Positions 52,751 through 59,642 of a stretch of 62,178 nt of DNA are shown piece by piece. Numbering within the stretch: position 1 is the stretch's first letter; each line of letters begins with the position of its first letter. Origin of the DNA: Paludibacteraceae bacterium (GTDB taxonomy: Bacteria; Bacteroidota; Bacteroidia; Bacteroidales; Paludibacteraceae); assembly GCA_024401455.1 (NCBI GenBank), contig JAKSLA010000015.1, forward strand, positions 1 to 62,178, in the 5' to 3' direction. The notes under the pieces were generated by a model. It saw nothing but the letters and a program-made list of their open reading frames with translations. It had not been told where the DNA came from and ran no database searches. Made by a program: the position numbers and the translations under genes.

Positions 52751-53518
52751 ATGAAAATGAATAGAATATTGAGTGTGGCGGTATGTGTGGCAACATTGTT
52801 GTTTGCCGGAGTTGAGGCTTCTGCTCAACGCGGAACTTCTACTCGTTCATCCTCATCGTCAACAACGACAGTAACAAGTTCAGGCCGTAGTTCGGCATCC
52901 GACCGCAATGCGACAACGAGAGATCACAGTAATGTGGCTCCTCGCAATGCGAAGTCGTCAACGACATCGTCAACGTCAAAGCCTGCTGCTCCGGAAGCAA
53001 AGCCGACTTTGGAGCCTCGTGGTTCCGTGCAGACGGGTACGAACAACAAGCGTTTGAAGCCAGAGCACGTTTCGCCTTCTGAAAATTACAAGAAATTGCC
53101 TTCTCGCGGAACGACAGTTACCAAGTACAAGGCAACGAAGAATGCTCACTATGTGAAACATGGAACGGTGGATTACTATTTTAAGAAGGGCGTATTCTAT
53201 AGTTACGATCCTATCCACAAGCACTATGTTGTGTCTCGTCCGCCAGTAGGCTTGAGGGTGCCAACCATTCCTCAGTCTCGCATCATCTATTTGCATGATA
53301 CGAACTATTATTACTACTACGGAGTGTTCTATAGAAGAGTGGCTTCGGTTTATGAGGTTGTCCTTCCTCCTGTAGGTGCTATCGTTGAGAGCATCCCTGA
53401 TGGATACGAGCAACTTATGATCAACGGAAACACTTACTATATTGTCGATGGCGTACAGTACAAAGCGGTAGTATATCACGGCGAAATTTGGTATGAGGTG
53501 ATTAAACTATTGGATTGA
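52751..53518 (+). CDS. DUF6515-type secreted Tyr-rich protein
   Basis: A 255-residue secreted protein with a signal peptide up to about residue 25 (FAGVEASAQ-RG). Residues 27-90 are Ser/Thr-rich low complexity. The C-terminal half has the repeated pattern of DUF6515: YYFKKGVFYSYDPIHKHYVVSRPPVGLRVPTIP, YYYYYGVFYRRVASVYEVVLPPVGA and NTYYIVDGVQYKAVVYHGEIWYEV. Met3 is an alternative start. Function is not known. The layout suggests a surface-exposed or envelope-spanning beta protein. Confidence 0.8.
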   Translation: MKMNRILSVAVCVATLLFAGVEASAQRGTSTRSSSSSTTTVTSSGRSSASDRNATTRDHSNVAPRNAKSSTTSSTSKPAAPEAKPTLEPRGSVQTGTNNKRLKPEHVSPSENYKKLPSRGTTVTKYKATKNAHYVKHGTVDYYFKKGVFYSYDPIHKHYVVSRPPVGLRVPTIPQSRIIYLHDTNYYYYYGVFYRRVASVYEVVLPPVGAIVESIPDGYEQLMINGNTYYIVDGVQYKAVVYHGEIWYEVIKLLD

Positions 53519-53539
53519 GTTTAGATCATTAAAATAGGA

Positions 53540-53571
53540 AAGGGGGGCTAATCCAACGATTGGCTCCCCTT
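53540..53571 (+). terminator. Terminator after the DUF6515 gene
   Basis: Stem AAGGGGGGCTAAT / ATTGGCTCCCCTT (one mismatch), six-base loop, then TGTTTG. It marks the left edge of the AT-rich island. Confidence 0.65.
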
Positions 53572-53575
53572 GTTT

Positions 53576-53775
53576 GTGTGTGTTCGCACGAACGTATTCT
53601 AACGGGTGGGAGTCCCTCAACCGCCCAAACAGAGGGAAAGCTACTGCCAAAAGTAGTGTCTCTATCGTGATGTGAAATCTGAAGGAAGCATAACTTTAAC
53701 ATAGCAAGTGCTCTCCTAATAACAGTAAGAGGAAAACAACCTACGTTATCTTCCTCCTACTCGATTGAAGGAAAT
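53576..53775 (+). ncRNA. Probable 5' remnant of a group II intron (domain I region)
   Basis: It starts GTGTGTGTTCGCACGAACG and contains blocks typical of bacterial group II intron domain I: an AACGGGTGGGAGTCCC segment, GGGAAAGCTACTGCC with its pairing partner AAAGTAGTG, CTGAAGGAAGC, and AGTAAGAGGAAAACAAC. No intron reverse transcriptase gene and no convincing domain V or VI follow, so it is a fragment. The assignment rests on recognition of these motifs and should be tested with a covariance model. Confidence 0.5.
53586..53613 (+). repeat. 28-base direct repeat, left copy
   Basis: GCACGAACGTATTCTAACGG continuing GTGGGAGT. It matches 56995-57022 in 26 of 28 bases. The two copies enclose the AT-rich island, and this copy lies within the intron-like sequence. 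Confidence 0.85.
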
Positions 53776-53859
53776 ACAACATCCATATGTATTTTTACCT
53801 TATTTGTGAACAGATTTTGATTACTAATTGTATTTTTGCTTTATCTTAAGTTGTAAAAA

Positions 53860-55962
53860 ATGGCAATTCATATATATAGTAAAAAAATCTGTGATAATAA
53901 TAAAGATTTATTTGATTATCGAGATAAAGTAATTAGTGAACCTTTAATATTCTCAGATTGTGAGTTTGAAACAGATGTTCTCTTTCAATATTGTAATATT
54001 GAGAGTCGAATTATGTTTGAAAGATGTGTTTTCAACAAACAATTGATCTTTGGAGATAAGAAAGATAGTTATCATGCCTATGTTTCTCAAAACATCGAAT
54101 GTAATGATTGTACATTTCATGACAAGGTATTGCTAGATGGTTTGATATGTAAGGGAAATGTATTTTTCAGTAAATGTGTTTTTTCATACAAGAGTCAAGA
54201 TTATAGTGATTACGGGTTAAGTATTAGTCGCTCGGTTATAGATAATTCATTACAACTTCGGAATTGTGAGTTTAATTGTGGTATTGATTTTTCAAACAGC
54301 AATTTCACGCATAATGGATGTGTTTTTGAAGAAGTCAATATAAAATCAAAAAAAGGAGTATTAGATTTTTCGTCTTGCCATGTTGGAAAAGAATTGACTT
54401 TCCATAAATGCCAAATAGTCATTGGTATGATAAGGATGGAGCAGTTAGGAGTAAATGAGTCAACAGGAAGCGTGAAATTTATTGGTGATGGGAATGCTAT
54501 ATCTAAAATAGAACTTACAGACAATCTATTAGAAAGAATCAAAGATCCTAATACGAGAATTGAATTTATTCTGTCATTACCAATTATTGAAGAATATGGT
54601 GGCTATAAGTCTTTCTCTATAATGAGAGAGAATATTATTACAGTTCGTGTTGGAAATGGTTTTCTCTGTTTCAAAAAGGAAGAAAAGAATGAGAGAGTAT
54701 ATTTCAGTGTTTATAATTGGGGGTACTTGAAAGTTATAAATGATTTTTTTCTAAGTAACGGGAACTTAGGATGTACTGTTTTTTTTGAGGATATAGAGGT
54801 TCATTGTACTATTTTAGATGTCCAAGAATCAAGATGTGGAAGTTTTACTATTGACAATGCCGTTATTGAAAGCAATGTGTGGGATTTAAGGAGTATGCAG
54901 ATTTCCAATAATTTTAATGTGAATCATACTCTGTGCCAGTTTTTCGATATGGGTTTGGATATGGATAAGTTGTTTAAAAAGAGTAAGTTTGGCCATATTC
55001 AAACATGTTCCACCGAGATTGGACATGATTTTGACTTTAATGATAATTACTTTGAAATAGCCGGATTAAATGGAGAGCCTTTTTATGATGAAGAAGGTAA
55101 TGTTGACTTGACGCCACGGTCTGTTCATTTGGATTTTGATCGAATGAGAATTGGGGGATCTATTACAATGGAAAACTTATATTTATCTCGTCACTCTCAT
55201 TTAATTGATACCAATAATGAATCAGAGATAATAGCTCATGAATTACATGTTAATTTGGAGGCTACGACAACAGAGACATGTTTTTTTAATTTTACAGATG
55301 AAAACTGGTGCAATCTTTATATTGAAGACTTCAAATTTGCTAATATATTGATAAACGGAAAATTACCAGGTAAAACAGAGTTGATTGCTATGATTCCAAA
55401 AGAATCAAGTTTTATAAGGCCGAAGGAATACGATAAGATAGTAAAAGGTTCTAAGCAAGGATGTAATATACAAACTGGTATGATAAGTTTTATGCGAGAC
55501 TGCCAGGATAAATTGATTAAAACCAAAGATGGATACGATGAAGCAAATGAAATTTGGAGATTGAGAAACCAATTAAGGCTGTTTCAACAATACAAGAACA
55601 AAAGATTAAAATATTTCCTATACAGAACATGGAATAAGTTTACAGATTTTGGGCTTACAAGTACCACAATTCTCTATGTTGTATTGGGGGTATTTGTATT
55701 ATATCTTGGGCTAAATATATTAATATTATCACTTTATACACAATATGATATTGCATCTGATAAGATGAGTGTGATTGGTCAAAGTCTGATTCAGTATATT
55801 CCAACAATTGATTTTGGAGATGAAATAAAAATAATTAATTTTGAGCAGGGGCTTCCGCCAGAGTATAAATATCTGGTAATAGCAGCGAGAATAACTGGTT
55901 TTATTCTTATTTCGATTTTAATTGCATCACTTGGAGGACTTTGGAAAGGCCGAAACAAATAA
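53860..55962 (+). CDS. Pentapeptide/beta-helix-like protein with two C-terminal membrane helices
   Basis: A 700-residue protein without signal peptide, much more AT-rich than the genes around. Residues about 25-200 are built of short strands with the pentapeptide-like pattern (FSDCEFETDVLF, FERCVFNKQLIF, CNDCTFHDKVLL, FSKCVF, LRNCEFNCGIDF). A second such stretch runs at about 305-430. The C-terminal 100 residues have a helix at about 602-625 (ILYVVLGVFVLYLGL), a loop with LIQYIPTIDFGDE, and a helix at about 671-695 (ILISILIASLGGLW). This end resembles that of actinobacterial membrane proteins with pentapeptide repeats (LLPVVDLG followed by a GW helix). Function unknown. It is probably membrane-tethered with a cytoplasmic solenoid. 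Confidence 0.65.
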   Translation: MAIHIYSKKICDNNKDLFDYRDKVISEPLIFSDCEFETDVLFQYCNIESRIMFERCVFNKQLIFGDKKDSYHAYVSQNIECNDCTFHDKVLLDGLICKGNVFFSKCVFSYKSQDYSDYGLSISRSVIDNSLQLRNCEFNCGIDFSNSNFTHNGCVFEEVNIKSKKGVLDFSSCHVGKELTFHKCQIVIGMIRMEQLGVNESTGSVKFIGDGNAISKIELTDNLLERIKDPNTRIEFILSLPIIEEYGGYKSFSIMRENIITVRVGNGFLCFKKEEKNERVYFSVYNWGYLKVINDFFLSNGNLGCTVFFEDIEVHCTILDVQESRCGSFTIDNAVIESNVWDLRSMQISNNFNVNHTLCQFFDMGLDMDKLFKKSKFGHIQTCSTEIGHDFDFNDNYFEIAGLNGEPFYDEEGNVDLTPRSVHLDFDRMRIGGSITMENLYLSRHSHLIDTNNESEIIAHELHVNLEATTTETCFFNFTDENWCNLYIEDFKFANILINGKLPGKTELIAMIPKESSFIRPKEYDKIVKGSKQGCNIQTGMISFMRDCQDKLIKTKDGYDEANEIWRLRNQLRLFQQYKNKRLKYFLYRTWNKFTDFGLTSTTILYVVLGVFVLYLGLNILILSLYTQYDIASDKMSVIGQSLIQYIPTIDFGDEIKIINFEQGLPPEYKYLVIAARITGFILISILIASLGGLWKGRNK

Positions 55963-56071
55963 TGCATTCTTTGATAATTACAAAAAGTGTTATTGTAGAA
56001 CATATCTGAAAATAACTGAACACAAAACAATTTCAGAAGAAGAGATTCAATGCAAGTGTAATAGAAAATGA
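55922..56071 (+). pseudogene. Relic of a third zinc-ribbon peptide
   Basis: A frame of 49 codons, without ATG (TTG at 55922), that overlaps the end of the 700-residue gene in another frame and stops at 56071. Its end KCYCRTYLKITEHKTISEEE followed by IQCKC parallels the zinc-ribbon part of the next two genes (CPQCKKMTEHEYKSEDRLKC), but the CxxC pairs are broken. It is read here as a decayed copy. Confidence 0.4.
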
Positions 56072-56093
56072 TTAATTATTAAACTCAAAAAAT

Positions 56094-56276
56094 ATGCAGT
56101 TACCCATTAGTTTCATAATATCTGGTATAGACCGACGAGAGATGAAGTCGAATGACAAATTTGGACAGACAAAGAAATCTTATTGTCCCCAATGCAAGAA
56201 GATGACAGAACATGAATACAAATCAGAAGATAGGTTGAAATGTTCTGAATGTGGGAATATAAATGAAGAAGGTTAA
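56094..56276 (+). CDS. Small zinc-ribbon protein, copy 1
   Basis: A 60-residue protein. A hydrophobic start (MQLPISFIISGIDRRE) may be an untranslated leader if Met17 is the real start. The C-terminal part is a compact zinc ribbon, CPQCKKMTEHEY and KCSECGN, with two CxxC pairs. It lies directly before its near copy (the TAA is followed at once by ATG) in an AT-rich operon with the 700-residue membrane protein. Function unknown. Ribbons of this size often accompany membrane or nucleic-acid-binding proteins. Confidence 0.6.
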   Translation: MQLPISFIISGIDRREMKSNDKFGQTKKSYCPQCKKMTEHEYKSEDRLKCSECGNINEEG

Positions 56277-56504
56277 ATGTTAATAATAAGAATTATAAAA
56301 ATGGGTTTGTTAGATATTTTAAAAGGTACTGGTGTAGTAGCGGCTTGTGCTAGTCCAGTTTTTAGAAAGACGTATAAAGATAGTTTAATTGGGTCATCTA
56401 AAAAGTATTTTTGTTCCCAATGCAAGAAAATGTTACAGCATAAGTACATATCAGAAGAAGAATTGAAATGTTCTGAATGTGGGAATATAAGCATAGAGGA
56501 TTAA
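56277..56504 (+). CDS. Small zinc-ribbon protein, copy 2
   Basis: A 75-residue frame starting immediately after the previous stop. Met9 at 56301 (MGLLDILKGTGVVAACASPVF) is the more likely start. A Gly/Ala-rich hydrophobic segment, perhaps membrane-associated, is followed by the ribbon FCSQCKKMLQHKY and KCSECGN. The ribbon is a clear duplicate of the preceding gene, with the same spacing and the motif SEEELKCSECGNI. Function unknown. Confidence 0.6.
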   Translation: MLIIRIIKMGLLDILKGTGVVAACASPVFRKTYKDSLIGSSKKYFCSQCKKMLQHKYISEEELKCSECGNISIED

Positions 56505-56540
56505 AGTTTTCCATAGTAACTATTTTGGATTCGTGTATAT

Positions 56541-56849
56541 ATGATTAATGTTAATTCGAAGGCCGATATAAAAGAAGCTTTAAATAGAGGTGAAAGAGAG
56601 TTTTATACAAGTAATAAAACACTTTTGTACGCTTGTGCTTTAGTGTCTAAGGTAAAATCTTTTTCGTTTTTGACTTTAGGATTAAAGGCCAATATGTCAG
56701 TTGCCTTGGCAGAAACAACCGTCATTGTAATTACTATAGCTGTGCTTACTACAGCAGTGGCGTTGTATGCTATATTTAAGGACTATGATATAGAAGTGGA
56801 TATCCCAAATGGAAGGATAAAGTGTAGAAAAAAAGTAGAAGAAACTTAG
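56541..56849 (+). CDS. Small membrane protein of the AT-rich island
   Basis: A 102-residue protein of unknown function. It begins with a short soluble part (INVNSKADIKEALNRGEREFY), has a weak hydrophobic region (40-55), and a strong membrane helix at about 58-80 (TTVIVITIAVLTTAVALYAIF), then a charged tail (DIEVDIPNGRIKCRKKVEET). It is the fourth same-direction gene of the island, 36 bases after the second zinc-ribbon gene. Confidence 0.6.
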   Translation: MINVNSKADIKEALNRGEREFYTSNKTLLYACALVSKVKSFSFLTLGLKANMSVALAETTVIVITIAVLTTAVALYAIFKDYDIEVDIPNGRIKCRKKVEET

Positions 56850-56994
56850 TGTGAATCGTAATATCTACGATTAAGTTAAAACATAATAACTTGTTCAAAA
56901 AACAGAAATATAAATGTTAGCCATAGATGCGATGGCCGTTCTCACGCCGATAGGTACCCTGCCCCTAACAGAATGCCTATCTTGGGGTCGCCCT

Positions 56995-57022
56995 GCACGA
57001 ACGTATTCTGACGGGTGGAAGT
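56995..57022 (+). repeat. 28-base direct repeat, right copy
   Basis: GCACGAACGTATTCTGACGG continuing GTGGAAGT. It is the partner of 53586-53613. The intron-like sequence that follows the left copy is absent here. Confidence 0.85.
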
Positions 57023-57121
57023 GTATTTTCCTGATTTAGGTTGACTCTGGTTTATAAATTATTACTGATATAAATTTACTTTTAAATTTTATTCCTAATA
57101 TTTCTTTACCATACAAGACTT

Positions 57122-57178
57122 ATTCCGGTCAGGAGTTGACTGAAGTCCGTAGGACGGAAGGAGACTCCTGACCGGAAT
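57122..57178. repeat. Perfect 15-base inverted repeat at the transposase end
   Basis: ATTCCGGTCAGGAGT at 57122-57136 and its exact complement at 57164-57178, 27 bases apart. It covers the transposase stop codon. It may be an insertion-sequence end or a terminator for the transposase gene. Confidence 0.7.
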
Positions 57179-57974
57179 GCAAAGGTAAAGACTTCTCAGT
57201 GTTAACAAAATTATTTTTGGCTTTTATCGCTACATGTCTGTATCTTGTCCATTTCATATCCCTGTCGCCCGTACAATTTGCAGCCTCAGCTGGTGTCATC
57301 ATACCGATGCTCATGTGTGGTCTTCTGTTGTTATAGAAGTCGACTGCTACGGCTACTGCTGCGACAACTTCAGCCATGTTTCTAAATACTTTGTCCTTGA
57401 GAAGCTCATTCTTCATCGTATTGTTGATGCGTTCTGCTTTGGCATTATCCCTTGGGTCTCCAGACTCAGTCATACTTACTCGTATTCCGTGCTTTCTCAG
57501 TAGTTCAACATATTCGCGACTTGCTGCGTATTGGCAGCCTCTGTCTGAGTGGTGTATGAGATCGACCTCCTTCCCTTCTATGCGGCGCAACGCCATCCTT
57601 AAGGCCTCCAATGGGTAATCCGTGTCAAGTGACGGTCCTACACACCATCCTACAATCTCCTCGCTGTAGGCATCTAGCATGAGAGACAGATAGCAGAAAT
57701 GATAGTGACTGTCGTCATCGTTTACCATGATATATGTTATATCGCTAACCCATAGTCTGTTGGCTGTCGCCGGAAGATACTCTCTTATGAGATTTGGATA
57801 TGTCGGCAATCCATGCGCGGAGTCGGTCGTCTGTGGTTTTCGTGTTCGCCTACGAACCTTCAGACCATTCTCGTCAATGATTCGAAAGAAACGATCTCTA
57901 CCTGTGTCAACTTTTTTCAGGATAAGACAAGGTTGTTTCCCTCCTACTTTTTTATTTGTAGATCGGGGTGTCAT
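57129..57974 (-). mobile_element. IS3-family transposase (orfB), 5'-truncated
   Basis: A frame from the ATG at 57974 (MTPRSTNKKV) to the stop at 57129, 281 residues. The integrase core is intact with the DDE triad Asp78 (VSDITYI), Asp144 (HHSDRGCQYA) and Glu181 (AKAERINNTMKNEL). The normal N-terminal HTH_21 domain is cut, and only its end (GGKQPCLILKKVDTGRDRFF) remains. No orfA is present. The ATG overlaps the rarA stop (ATGA), so the element fragment was joined exactly to the 3' end of rarA. It is probably not able to transpose on its own. Confidence 0.85.
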
Positions 57975-59245
57975 TTCTTCCTTTCTCCCCAGAGTCGTTT
58001 CATATTGTCGTGTAGGCGGGCTTCGGCAGGGTTGTCTTGCGCCAGCCAGAATTGGGTGCCTTGAATCTCTTTTGGCATATAGTCTTGGACGACGAAGTGG
58101 CCTTCGTAGTCGTGGGCGTATTTGTATTCTTTCCCGTAGTTGAGTTCCTCCATTAGTTTGGTAGGTGCGTTGCGGAGATGCAATGGCACCGGCAAATCTC
58201 CCGTTTGGCTGACGGCTGCCAGAGCGGAACCGATGGCCTTGTAGGCGGAGTTGCTTTTCGGGCTTGTGGCCAAATAGACGGTGGCTTCTGCCAAAAGAAT
58301 GCGACCTTCTGGCCAGCCTATTTTTTGTAAGGCGTCGAAGCATGCGTTGGCCATTAGCAACGCGTTGGGGTTGGCGAGGCCGATATCCTCTGCGGCTGAA
58401 ATGACCAGTCGGCGGGCAATGAATTTAGGGTCTTCGCCTCCTGCCACCATACGCGCCAGCCAGTAGATGGCGGCATCGGGGTCGCTGCCACGGATGGATT
58501 TTATGAAGGCGGAGATGATGTCGTAGTGCATCTCGCCGTTCTTGTCGTAGGCGTTCGGGTTTTGTTGTAGGCGCTCCACCACTTTGTCGTTGGTGATGTG
58601 GATTTCTGCCCCTTCCTCTTCGGCGTTGACTACAAGGTCTATGATGTTGAGTAGTTTGCGGGCGTCGCCACCTGAGAAGCGGAGCATGGCATCCGTTTCG
58701 TCAAGCAATATGGTGCGTTTCTTTAATTCAATGTCATTGTGAATCACGCGGTTGGCGAGTTCTATCAAGTCGCTTTTTTCGAGAGACTTCAAGACATAAA
58801 CTTGGCAACGGGAAAGCAATGGGGTGATGACTTCAAACGATGGGTTTTCCGTCGTGGCACCGATTAGCACGACCACGCCTTGCTCTACGGCTCCGAGTAG
58901 GGAGTCCTGCTGAGCCTTCGTGAATCGGTGAATCTCGTCGATGAATAGGATAGGAGGGGCGGAGTTGAAGAAGCGAGAACTTTTCGCCTTCTCGATAACT
59001 TCGCGTACCTCTTTCACGCCCGAACTGATGGCGCTCAAAGTAAAGAATGGGCGTTCGAGTTTTTTTGCAATGATGTTGGCGAGCGTCGTTTTCCCCACTC
59101 CGGGAGGGCCCCATAGGATGAAGGAGGAAACGAAGCCCGAATCGAGCATTCTCCGGAGGATGGAGTTCGCACCCACCAGATGTTTTTGTCCTATATAATC
59201 GTCCAATGTCTGAGGACGCATTCTTTCTGCTAACGGTTGTGGCAT
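57971..59245 (-). CDS. rarA: Replication-associated recombination protein A
   Basis: AAA+ ATPase working at stalled replication forks (MgsA/WRNIP1 family). The start chosen is the ATG at 59245 (MPQPLAERMRPQTL), giving 424 residues. A frame to 59317 exists but would cross the -7 box. Walker A GPPGVGKTT is at 46-54, Walker B LFIDEIHRF near 98, and the MgsA C-terminal domain contains RGSDPDAAIYWLARMVAGGEDPKFIARR. The stop codon TGA overlaps the ATG of a truncated transposase, so the last residues could differ from the ancestral form. The ending RLWGERKK looks family-like. Confidence 0.92.
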   Translation of the reverse strand: MPQPLAERMRPQTLDDYIGQKHLVGANSILRRMLDSGFVSSFILWGPPGVGKTTLANIIAKKLERPFFTLSAISSGVKEVREVIEKAKSSRFFNSAPPILFIDEIHRFTKAQQDSLLGAVEQGVVVLIGATTENPSFEVITPLLSRCQVYVLKSLEKSDLIELANRVIHNDIELKKRTILLDETDAMLRFSGGDARKLLNIIDLVVNAEEEGAEIHITNDKVVERLQQNPNAYDKNGEMHYDIISAFIKSIRGSDPDAAIYWLARMVAGGEDPKFIARRLVISAAEDIGLANPNALLMANACFDALQKIGWPEGRILLAEATVYLATSPKSNSAYKAIGSALAAVSQTGDLPVPLHLRNAPTKLMEELNYGKEYKYAHDYEGHFVVQDYMPKEIQGTQFWLAQDNPAEARLHDNMKRLWGERKK

Positions 59246-59305
59246 ATCGAACGAGGTCGGGCAGCCTAAACCACCCCTATTTTTTAATGAATCGAAATTG
59301 AGCCT

Positions 59306-59313
59306 CAAAGATA
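59306..59313 (-). promoter_or_regulatory. -7 box of rarA
   Basis: TATCTTTG on the minus strand, about 60 bases before the ATG at 59245 and downstream of the alternative ATG at 59317, which supports the shorter start. Confidence 0.5.
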
Positions 59314-59317
59314 ACAT

Positions 59318-59642
59318 TTTTTTTCGTCATAACTCATTTCAGGCCATTGGTGTGCATTGTCTCTCGTTTTGTATAAATATTGAAAAAAAGAAGAAGAAAT
59401 GAGTTTGTTTCGCACATTTTAATGGAAAGAAGAGAATTTAAATTCCATTTTGTTAGTGTTTTTGATAAAAAACATTCCTAAATGAAAAGGAAATGATAAA
59501 AAAATACTAATTTTGTGCATTGAAAAAAGCCTTCGTTTTATAGACGAGAGTAAAAAGGAGCCTCTTGACGGATTTGGATAAAAATCTAAAATGGGAGTAT
59601 AGCTCCGTCCAGATAGTCATTAACATTTATAATATAAAGCAA
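59318..59642. promoter_or_regulatory. Divergent region between rarA and the malic enzyme gene
   Basis: AT-rich 325 bases. TAATTTTG at 59508-59515 is the likely -7 box of the malic enzyme gene, giving a leader of about 120 bases. No small gene or RNA is seen. Confidence 0.45.

Noticed and set aside
56900-57000. Group II intron domain V/VI at the right side of the island
   Set aside because: The sequence before the right repeat contains GGCCGTTCTCACG and a GATAGG/CCTATC hairpin, but I could not fit the conserved domain V stem with its AGC triad and bulge, so I do not call it.
57975-58343. Extension of the transposase frame to 58343
   Set aside because: The extra part overlaps rarA in another frame and reads Arg/Pro-rich nonsense. 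The transposase-like sequence begins only after the ATG at 57974.
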